From assembly GCA_905221615.1 (NCBI GenBank), contig CAJNDT010006130.1, forward strand, positions 294,501-358,500: a stretch of 64,000 nucleotides of DNA, in the 5' to 3' direction. This DNA comes from Symbiodinium sp. CCMP2592 (taxonomy: Eukaryota > Sar > Dinophyceae > Suessiales > Symbiodiniaceae). The notes under the pieces are model-generated. The model was not told where the DNA came from. It saw nothing but the letters and a program-made list of their open reading frames with translations, and searched no databases. This document shows, in pieces, positions 1-7,890 of this stretch; within the stretch, counting starts at the first letter, position 1; every line of letters begins with the position of its first letter. Made by a program: the position numbers and the translations under genes.

Positions 1-456
1 TCCTCCGAGTTCGGAGATCACCTTACCTTTTAGCCAAGATCCATGTTTGGACCCAGTGGATCCAAGCTTAGACTTATCTTCTGACCAGTAGAAAACCTTA
101 TCTCCCAAAGAGAAAGGTCCTTGGGTCATTGACAGTCTGGCTGCAAGATCTCTACGCAGATCATCAGATTGGCGTGCCTCTTGGTAAGCCCTGTTGGCAA
201 GCTCCTTAATGGCTCTCGCAGAGACTTCCGTATCAGTTGGATTACCTGTCAACTGATTGGGATCAGCGTTCTCTGGTGTTATAACATCTCGAGGACGCCT
301 TCCAAAGGCCATTTCTAAAGGAGTAACTCCCCCGTAGGTAATCGAAGAGTTTCTTGCCAAACATGCTTGGCGAACGAGGTTGCCATACTTCATGGTGATT
401 CCGTTATACTGCGGGTCACCATCCTTCAGGATCTGAAGTATGATCTTAATCTGATG
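1..456 (-). pseudogene. second copy of copia integrase segment (partial, cut by window edge and gap)
   Basis: This stretch repeats 6274-6729 at a constant offset of 6273, with only four substitutions (positions 66, 222, 331 and 444). It encodes the end of the integrase core and the following SH3-like region on the minus strand. It is cut by the window edge on one side and the N gap on the other, so it cannot be told whether it belongs to a full second element, a tandem copy or an assembly duplicate. The near-identity implies a very recent copy or the same locus placed twice. Confidence 0.85.
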
Positions 457-556
457 NNNNNNNNNNNNNNNNNNNNNNNNNNNNNNNNNNNNNNNNNNNN
501 NNNNNNNNNNNNNNNNNNNNNNNNNNNNNNNNNNNNNNNNNNNNNNNNNNNNNNNN
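457..556. other. assembly gap (100 N)
   Basis: Exactly 100 undetermined bases, a usual placeholder for a gap of unknown length. The sequence on its two sides belongs to different parts of coding regions, so order and distance across it should not be trusted. Confidence 0.98.
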
Positions 557-1860
557 AATACGGCGCTAAGAGTACGGGCATGCACTACCTCTGGTGTAGC
601 AAACATCCCTGCTTGCGACTGCCACATGTTTGTGACGTCGTTCACTACGTTATTTGCGTCGAATACTAGAAGCAGTGCCTTGTTGGCACGCAGCAAAGTC
701 GGATTAGGATTCGCCAGGTTTAGCGTTGAAAACTGAACAGTGTCCCTGTTGGAACGACTGTTTTCATTCACGAGAGCTTGAAGACCTGGTGAGGTCACCA
801 CCTGAGATAAGAGGTTTGATGGTACCAGACCATGCCTCAGGATTGAGGATAGTGCATGCAGGTCCGTGGCATGCATGATGTAGCAAGGGTTGTTCTGCCG
901 AACAAAATCTTCCATGCCTACGGGCCTTGGCGCGTTAGTGGAGAGACGCTGCGCATGGGACTGCACAGGATTGCTCCCCGTTGCCATAAAGTCTGAGATG
1001 GTCATGTGTGACCTTGGCCTCTCTTCTTCAGGATCTGGTTCTTCAGCTCTTGGTAGGGTTCTTCGTGAACCGTGTCCTCCTACTGCCGAGAGGTAAAGCT
1101 TGGTCATGGTCATCACATTTGCATCCTGTGGGATGGTAACGGCGGCAATTGTTGTTTCAGCCCTGCCATCTTGGTCATAAACCATAGTGACCACGAACCT
1201 GGACTTAGTGTTAAGTAAAACACCAAGCGCGATCTCTTGTGGTGAATATTGTGCGAGCTGTGCATCGGCCAACTTGGACATGTCTAGAAGATAATTGTGT
1301 TGGCCAGAAAAGAGATCTTGGCGCTGATTCTGAAGGTGTCTTGTTGAGTGTGCTAACCACCTTCCGACCTTGTTGGTCTTGGAGAGAATGTGGAAGCACA
1401 TCTCTGGTGAGAGACCTGTTACCTCTACCAGTCTTGGCACTGAAGAGGGATAGTCATATTCTCCAGATGCGTCAAGACTCACACATTGTTTTACCTCCTG
1501 TGGGAGGCCAGTCTGAAGATGATGCGCAAGCATCGTACAAAACTGGCGTGGATCACGGGCGTGATTGCCCACGTTGTTATCCCAGTATAAAAGGGGACTG
1601 TTGTCCCATGGTCCTTGGAGGACTCCTTCGTAGAGCCTGACTCCATGGTTGGAGATTGGAGTGAGCTTTGCTCGACTCGCATGGCCACATCGTAAGATCA
1701 GGTCAGCAAGATCTCTTGGACGCGGATTGAACACCTGTTGGTGACCCATGTAAATGTACGGAGGCTCGTTATTTTTCTCAAGTTTGTGAAATCGGTGTCC
1801 ACCGTGTTCGGTGTGTCGACGTGATGCGTCCCGACGAGACTCGGGGTAAGAGCTATCCAT
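557..1860 (-). CDS. Tpt1/KptA-like (ADP-ribosyltransferase fold) protein, 3' end lost in gap
   Basis: From an ATG at 1860 the minus strand is open for 434 codons until the N gap; an in-frame TAA lies about 30 bases upstream of the ATG. The C-terminal part reads CYIMHATDLHALSSILRHGL, then LLLVFDAN and WQSQAGMFATPEV. This matches the order seen in RNA 2'-phosphotransferases of the Tpt1/KptA family (a YHGT..I...GL segment, then VD.....D...F..S.NGV.LT). Those enzymes remove the 2'-phosphate left by tRNA ligation. A TKSRF segment earlier may match the family's KKRF. The RAxQGHS and HVHxS motifs are not evident, so catalysis is doubtful. It starts about 320 bp after the reverse transcriptase frame on the same strand, and may be element cargo or a host gene. 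Known: family motifs. Inferred: the assignment. Confidence 0.5.
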
Positions 1861-2180
1861 GTGTGGATGTCGCTCATGGTACGCCTGTTATGCCCTTGGT
1901 AGGGCGTATCCATCACGGCTACGGAAATTTGATCGTGTGCTCATTACGGCACGATGACCAAACGGGATCAGGAATGCTTGGTTAGCTCAAAAGGCTAGTT
2001 GCTGTGAGGCTCGAGGCTGAAAGCGGCTGCGGATGGTATAGAACATAGAGTTCTCATGAACATGTCTGATCTTAATGAAAACGCAGCTTGCAGACACAAA
2101 TTTTCTTTTAGACGAAAAACAGTCTAAATAGAAAATCCAGCACATGGTTGTGCTACCAGCAAACAAGACTACCACCATGT
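1861..2180. other. spacer between RT-RNase H frame and Tpt1-like ORF
   Basis: About 320 bases with no convincing gene. A 67-codon minus-strand frame (2190-1987) overlaps the RT stop codon and has a hydrophobic start, but no recognisable motif. No long terminal repeat matching the sequence beside the primer-binding site at 10120-10135 was found here. Confidence 0.5.
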
Positions 2181-4202
2181 TCATTGGCAATAAAATAATC
2201 GGTAAATCTCTGTTGAGACATCAATTCCAAGGAAGGCTACCGCTGTAGCGGCATTCCTAAGGTTGTCTATAATCCACCGAACAGTGAAAGCTTTATGTTG
2301 AAGGAGTCCACGGAAGGGTGGATGAATGTCTGTTTCTGGTAAGTTTCCTGTTTCCAGAGCCTTGATAAGCTCATCAGGTTGTGCCGAATGCTTGGTTAAT
2401 GCATCAGCTAGGCAGTACTTCGAGCTTACATGAGCTAGATCATCTAGAGATCCAGAGTTGGATTCCTTACGAAGCATCTGTATAAGATGGTGAGTTTCCT
2501 TTTGCTCTGGAAGGTGTGTCGTGCCTGCTGTTGTCACAAGATTGTTCGCATCTGTTCTGATATGTATGGGTACCGTCTCTGATGAGAGATCTGCCCAAAG
2601 TCCTTTGAGAAACAGGCAGGTACCAAAGCAACGCATCAGTGCGTTAAGCTCTGCCACTGTTGTGGACATTGTGGTTGTCGTAATCTTGTGAGACTCATAG
2701 TCCACCAGGCTACCTCTCGAGGATGTTTCCTTGATAGAGGATTCAGAGAAATCATTCTTCTTGGAAGAAGCAGCTGTTGCTGATTGTTTCATTCCTTTTA
2801 GCTTCGGATTTCGATCTTCAGCAAGGAAAATAACATGGGCTCTCTGAGATGATTTGTCATCATTGTTCCTGTAGGAAGCATCAGGGTAACCGAGGATTCT
2901 GAGATTTCCTTTCAGCGGCCAAAAACGCAGTTCTACTTCGGTAGACTTCAAAATCCTAACAAGTTTATTCAGTTCTCGAATATCACCGATAGTAGGCTTG
3001 GCAGCCTTGCTCGCACATCTACTGAAGCGATAACAGATGTGGGCTTGAGTCCGGCTTTGTAGCCAGTTGATCTGTCCTAAAACACTTCTGTAAGCAGTGT
3101 GCTGCTGTGGTGTGCACTGTTGCTCATTGTTGAGCTTCTTGTCAAAAACAATTTCTTCTAGAGCTTCAACAGCTAGGTTCTGATTTACTGAGATATGTGC
3201 TGGAACTGATGCTGTAGCATCCTTCCAGACTAATCTCTGTCCTACAAACATGATATCATTCGTATCTTCAGAACCTACTGCAAATTCCTTTTTGATCGAT
3301 TCTATCACGGCCTTACGAAAGGTGTCATCACCGGCCATGCACAGGTCATCTACATGCAAACAGACTACTCCATGTACCTGTCTACCCTTGGCATTGTTGC
3401 CTGCTATGGGATCTAGGAGATAGTCAATCGCTGATTCCATGGTCTTTGGCTGAGACTTCTTGAGCTCAGCATCTGCTGTTGCAGACTTCTTACCATACAG
3501 AACATATGTACAGCGATCCGCACGGGTTGGCACCAGGCCATAAGACAGGAGTGCCTTATCAACGATGTTCCACCATCTTCGAGGTGCATCGTTAAGTCCA
3601 TAAGCGGGTTTCTTCATCCTCGCTGCAATGTAGGAAGGATAACCTGCTTCAGGAGGAATCTGACAGATTATGTCTCTCGACTCATCGTAGGCTTCACCCT
3701 GTAGGAAAGCAGTCTTTAAGTCGATGTGTGTCAGATTCCACAGCTTGTTAGCTGCTAGTTGAATCGCTAAGCGGAAGCCTGGGCGACTCGCAGCAGGACT
3801 ATCAGTTTGCTGAATGTCCTTCTGTCGATCCTGGAAACCTCTCAGGACCCATCGGGCCTTACACTTAAGGAAGTTTCCGTCCTTGTCTCTTTTTAGAGTC
3901 AGGACCCATCGACCAGTGACATAATTTCGGATGTTTCCGAGTTTCCGTGTATCGACGAGCTCAAAGACATCATTGTCTAGCCAGCTCTGATATTCTGCTG
4001 CTTTCGCTTCATCAAACTGTTTCTTCATCTCACGCTTTTCCTTGGCGGTTGCCTCCTTCCGCTGTGCCTTCTGGGTTAAGTTCGCTGAGTTCCTGGAGGA
4101 ACTTAGAGATAAAGCCTTGTCCTCTTCCGTGAGAAGATCATAATCTTCACGGATGTCAGATCGAAACCTTTTAGTGGGTTTATACCGTTGTTCGGTCTGA
4201 CC
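2181..4202 (-). CDS. copia-type reverse transcriptase and RNase H
   Basis: This frame is the third part of the copia polyprotein; it makes cDNA from the element RNA and degrades the RNA strand. Counting from the Met at 4028 (615 residues), the RT domain covers about residues 15-270, with HIDLKTAF at 101-108 and the catalytic box LHVDD at 224-228 (His where Tyr is usual in YVDD). RNase H follows, with Asp383 (YPDASY), Glu460 (TVAELNA), Asp493 (RTDAN) and Asp542 (ADALTK). The frame is open upstream of that Met to 4202, reading a basic, coiled-coil-like leader, and overlaps the integrase frame by 23 bases in the +1 frame. No internal stops. It is probably made by frameshifting rather than from its own start. 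Confidence 0.93.
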   Translation of the reverse strand, partial: GQTEQRYKPTKRFRSDIREDYDLLTEEDKALSLSSSRNSANLTQKAQRKEATAKEKREMKKQFDEAKAAEYQSWLDNDVFELVDTRKLGNIRNYVTGRWVLTLKRDKDGNFLKCKARWVLRGFQDRQKDIQQTDSPAASRPGFRLAIQLAANKLWNLTHIDLKTAFLQGEAYDESRDIICQIPPEAGYPSYIAARMKKPAYGLNDAPRRWWNIVDKALLSYGLVPTRADRCTYVLYGKKSATADAELKKSQPKTMESAIDYLLDPIAGNNAKGRQVHGVVCLHVDDLCMAGDDTFRKAVIESIKKEFAVGSEDTNDIMFVGQRLVWKDATASVPAHISVNQNLAVEALEEIVFDKKLNNEQQCTPQQHTAYRSVLGQINWLQSRTQAHICYRFSRCASKAAKPTIGDIRELNKLVRILKSTEVELRFWPLKGNLRILGYPDASYRNNDDKSSQRAHVIFLAEDRNPKLKGMKQSATAASSKKNDFSESSIKETSSRGSLVDYESHKITTTTMSTTVAELNALMRCFGTCLFLKGLWADLSSETVPIHIRTDANNLVTTAGTTHLPEQKETHHLIQMLRKESNSGSLDDLAHVSSKYCLADALTKHSAQPDELIKALETGNLPETDIHPPFRGLLQHKAFTVRWIIDNLRNAATAVAFLGIDVSTEIYRLFYCQ

Positions 4203-7200
4203 TCACTCTTGATGTTACCTCTCTGATGTCCACGGGTCCGCCATGCATGTACCGAGGCATGGAGAAAGAACCTGTGTTACTGCACAGTTTCTGTTCTTCT
4301 GTGAGAAGGACCCAGTCCTTCTCATCTACGACCAAGTCACCTTCCTCATCAGAGTAATACCTTGTGTTTTCTGACTCGGCATCGCTCTCCGGTTCTGGTG
4401 AACCAGAAGTGTGAGGAGGAGCGGACGGTTGTCCGGGGTCGTCTGGGACCAGTTCTTCTTCAGTGTCTTCTTCATCTTGTTGTAACGGAAGAATGGGTCC
4501 CTGTGGATGTGCCTTCGGTTTAGGTTTTGGTGTCGGCACCTGTGAAGGTGATTTCTGTTTGTGCGGCGAAACTTTCCTTTCCGATGAAGACCTTGGCGAC
4601 ACATCACCCCCCAGACGCCGAGGAGACGGAACGCGAGGAGGCGGATGCACGCGAGGCTTAGCCCGAGCAGGAGCCACGGGCTCATCGGAGGAAACGGCCG
4701 GTAGTCGCGGTGGAGGTATGGGAGGAGGAGGACGCGACGGCGGCGTGCCGGGAGGCATCGGCTGATCTGGTTCCGGCATAGAGACATCGTCAGATGTGAT
4801 CCGTGAGCGATTAGTGCTCATTGGTTCTGACGGGTCTGACGGCGAAACCTCTTCGTCCGACATGATTACATCCGGCGGTGTTCGCACGGACGGTGAAGTC
4901 TTGCCGCCTGTCATCTGGAATAGCACCCCCGAGAAGGTTGATGGGTGTACTTTGTTCCAGGAAACCTGGTGCGGCAAGCAACACGTCATGGTCGAATTAG
5001 GCTTCTTCTTGTTCCAGAAAACAAGAACGCCATCAGTTACACTTGTGAGTGCTTTAACTGTTCCAAATGTACCTCTGTATAGAGTACACTGTTCGAAACC
5101 AGACCCTGGTAAGAGTCTTGATCTAAGGCGAGTAATGTCTGACACCAAGGCATCAAGGGACGGTGATGGTTTGGAATGATGCAATGGTAATTCAGTTTTA
5201 CTCGATAAAGAATTTACTCTAGCAACAAGTGATCTGATTTTCGGATCTTGCAGGAGTTTCGAATCCTTGAGAGGATTTGTTGTCAAAAGTGAATACTCCT
5301 GATCAAGAAGTTCCGAAAGTCCCTGGAGGCATTCATCTCCAGAGTATTCTAGTATGTCTGTGACTAAAGACAGATGAGATGCATACGCATCTCGTTTCAG
5401 GAATCTTGCCAAACACGAGGCAAAGGTCTCACAGAATTCATAAGGATACACTTGTGCGAGTTTCGTTTTAAGACCGTAGCCTTGAATACCCTTTTCGTCT
5501 CCTGGTGGAGATGTTGGAGACTTCGTTTTGGCAGAATGCCTCTGGAGAGGAATTAAAACTTGCGGTGGCAAGTTGTGCATAAAAATCGAAGATTTCGATT
5601 CATAGTATCCTGTTGGATCTTTCATGCCATAGGCCTGTAGGTTACAGACCTCATAGCTGATCTTATGATTAGAAAACAGGCGTTTTGCTTCTGGTGAAGA
5701 CCAGAGCCTGCTGTAGTATGGGTTCTCAAGAACAAAGTAACGTCCGAGCTTCATTTGGTGGTCTGCGACCGATTCACAGAATTTTAAAACAGAAAGTCTC
5801 TTGGCAGAGCCTTTCTTCCACTGTGAGTACCAGCTAGACCACTGAGAATGGTCAGGTGACATAACAATAATAGTAGGTTCTTGTTCCTTGATGATCCTAA
5901 GAAGATTGGAGCGACCTTGCGGTTGCTCAAGATCTAGACCGCTACGCAAATCGACTGGCTGACCTACTCGAAGACCTGATAGGGCAGCCTTGTGACTCAT
6001 GCGGGGAGATCCGCCGTAGAGTTCTAGAAAATCAATCTTCCCAGTACTGGTGACCTGCCAGTGACACTCTTGATGTGGAATCGTTAGGTCTGTCGACTGC
6101 AGGGAAGCATCAAAGGTGACCATGCAACTTGCGTGGTCAGAACCTTCTGACGTCAGAGTTTCCTCATCAGGCGCGAGAGGAATCTCCACATCAGATGTTA
6201 TGTCATAGTTTTTCCTCAGTTTTGAGATATTGACACGGACGATGCGTGTTCCAAGATCCACACCTACCATGGATCCTCCGAGTTCGGAGATCACCTTACC
6301 TTTTAGCCAAGATCCATGTTTGGACCCAGTGGATCCAATCTTAGACTTATCTTCTGACCAGTAGAAAACCTTATCTCCCAAAGAGAAAGGTCCTTGGGTC
6401 ATTGACAGTCTGGCTGCAAGATCTCTACGCAGATCATCAGATTGGCGTGCCTCTTGGTAAGCCCTGTTGGCAAGCTCCTTAATGGCTCTCGCAGTGACTT
6501 CCGTATCAGTTGGATTACCTGTCAACTGATTGGGATCAGCGTTCTCTGGTGTTATAACATCTCGAGGACGCCTTCCAAAGGCCATTTCTAAAGGAGTAAC
6601 TCCTCCGTAGGTAATCGAAGAGTTTCTTGCCAAACATGCTTGGCGAACGAGGTTGCCATACTTCATGGTGATTCCGTTATACTGCGGGTCACCATCCTTC
6701 AGGATCTGAAGTATGAGCTTAATCTGATGCTTCAGCAATCTTACAGCAGCTTCGGCCCTGTTGGGCCATGGTGTTCCAGGTCCTGTTGCCACAGGCTTGA
6801 TATTCTGCCGATTGTAATAAGCCTCCATTTTTGGAGTCATGAATGCTTGATCTCCAACTACAACCTTTGGGTTGATCTGAAATTTTTCAAAGTAGTCATT
6901 CATAATAGACATTGTGGTATGTTCTTCTTTATCCTGGACTACTTCGGCAGTCAACAAGTTTGTTGCTCCATCATAGAGAATAAGAAATACTAAGCGACTA
7001 TCCTTGCCGGGAATTGGAAGCTCACCGTGATCTACGAAGGTGAGATCACCGAAAGTCTCTGATCTTAGACCAGAAATCTTCGCTCTCGAAGGAGCTCTCA
7101 CATGTTCCTGGCAGGCTGAACACTTTTTGACCAGTTGGTCATATAGCTCGTAGATCTCCTTTGGGATCTGTAAGGCTTTTGTGCGTCGCTTGAACTGATC

Positions 7201-7890
7201 CGTACTCATATGACGGTGCTTAAGGTGAAGCTTGTAGAGTTCTACAGGGTCCTTAAGCTTCTCATGAATCCTGCGAAGAGCAATGGGAAGAGATGGCGAA
7301 GGTTCTGCAACAATCTCTTCACCTGTTGGTGAGTCTGTGCCAGGAGCCGGGTATTCTCTTGACTCAAGTGGTCTTACCTCCGTCCCGTCATCAGCTCCTG
7401 GGACTGTAGACTTCTCTTCAACAGGAGGTTTGTCCGCATATTTGCGGGTTTTCTTCAGAAGGTTTTTAAGACCCTTTGGAGTCTTTATCTTCGCAGACGG
7501 AACCTCAAGTCTTTCTTCTTCTGGAGGTTCATGTGGTGCAGAGGATTCTGCAGGTTTGTCCCTAGAGCCTGATGAAGGTTCCGATGGTCCGGAAGGCTCA
7601 GGAACATCTCCAGATGATTCTGGTGGATCAAGTTTCTTGGCAGAGGATTCTGCCGGATCAGATGAAAGAGGCTTCTTTTTGCCTGAAATCCTCTTCGGTG
7701 GTGGATCAGCTGCTCCCTCAGGTGCTCTGTCACAACCCTTGAGGTACGTGTGAGCCTTTTTCTGTCCGGCACAGGCTGGACAGCGACCTTCCGGTATCCT
7801 AACATAAGGCTTATTGGCTCCTAGAGCAGTCTCCGTCGCACTGGAACGATGTACCTGACTTAGGAAGGTACTTCCTGGTGGAAGTAAAGC
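4180..7890 (-). CDS. copia integrase with fused C5-methyltransferase-like domain
   Basis: Open from 7890; residues below are counted from the Met at 7209. A Pro/Ser/Glu-rich linker with a CPAC...KGC segment precedes it. A His-His-Cys-Cys zinc site spans that Met (HLKHRH, then CSAC at 30-33), so 7209 is not the true start. The integrase core has Asp60, Asp120 and Glu153, followed by an SH3-like region at 278-335. Residues 391-605 resemble the methyltransferase-like domain of other dinoflagellate copia elements: IDFLELYGGSP (motif I-like), SPDHSQWSSW (motif IV position) and VLENP (motif VI-like). The motif IV cysteine is replaced by His, so cytosine methylation is unlikely. The C-terminal third is Pro-rich and disordered-looking. 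Integrase inserts cDNA; the role of the extra domain is unknown. Confidence 0.9.
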   Translation of the reverse strand, partial: ALLPPGSTFLSQVHRSSATETALGANKPYVRIPEGRCPACAGQKKAHTYLKGCDRAPEGAADPPPKRISGKKKPLSSDPAESSAKKLDPPESSGDVPEPSGPSEPSSGSRDKPAESSAPHEPPEEERLEVPSAKIKTPKGLKNLLKKTRKYADKPPVEEKSTVPGADDGTEVRPLESREYPAPGTDSPTGEEIVAEPSPSLPIALRRIHEKLKDPVELYKLHLKHRHMSTDQFKRRTKALQIPKEIYELYDQLVKKCSACQEHVRAPSRAKISGLRSETFGDLTFVDHGELPIPGKDSRLVFLILYDGATNLLTAEVVQDKEEHTTMSIMNDYFEKFQINPKVVVGDQAFMTPKMEAYYNRQNIKPVATGPGTPWPNRAEAAVRLLKHQIKLILQILKDGDPQYNGITMKYGNLVRQACLARNSSITYGGVTPLEMAFGRRPRDVITPENADPNQLTGNPTDTEVTARAIKELANRAYQEARQSDDLRRDLAARLSMTQGPFSLGDKVFYWSEDKSKIGSTGSKHGSWLKGKVISELGGSMVGVDLGTRIVRVNISKLRKNYDITSDVEIPLAPDEETLTSEGSDHASCMVTFDASLQSTDLTIPHQECHWQVTSTGKIDFLELYGGSPRMSHKAALSGLRVGQPVDLRSGLDLEQPQGRSNLLRIIKEQEPTIIVMSPDHSQWSSWYSQWKKGSAKRLSVLKFCESVADHQMKLGRYFVLENPYYSRLWSSPEAKRLFSNHKISYEVCNLQAYGMKDPTGYYESKSSIFMHNLPPQVLIPLQRHSAKTKSPTSPPGDEKGIQGYGLKTKLAQVYPYEFCETFASCLARFLKRDAYASHLSLVTDILEYSGDECLQGLSELLDQEYSLLTTNPLKDSKLLQDPKIRSLVARVNSLSSKTELPLHHSKPSPSLDALVSDITRLRSRLLPGSGFEQCTLYRGTFGTVKALTSVTDGVLVFWNKKKPNSTMTCCLPHQVSWNKVHPSTFSGVLFQMTGGKTSPSVRTPPDVIMSDEEVSPSDPSEPMSTNRSRITSDDVSMPEPDQPMPPGTPPSRPPPPIPPPRLPAVSSDEPVAPARAKPRVHPPPRVPSPRRLGGDVSPRSSSERKVSPHKQKSPSQVPTPKPKPKAHPQGPILPLQQDEEDTEEELVPDDPGQPSAPPHTSGSPEPESDAESENTRYYSDEEGDLVVDEKDWVLLTEEQKLCSNTGSFSMPRYMHGGPVDIREVTSRVRSDRTTV

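Noticed and set aside
1239-1640. 133-codon plus-strand open frame
   Set aside because: It is the antisense of the Tpt1-like frame, whose motifs are clear on the minus strand.
1987-2190. 67-codon minus-strand frame after the RT stop
   Set aside because: Hydrophobic start but no motif or second copy to support it; kept only as a note on the spacer.
4463-4765. 100-codon plus-strand Gly-rich frame
   Set aside because: Antisense of the Pro-rich tail of the integrase frame.
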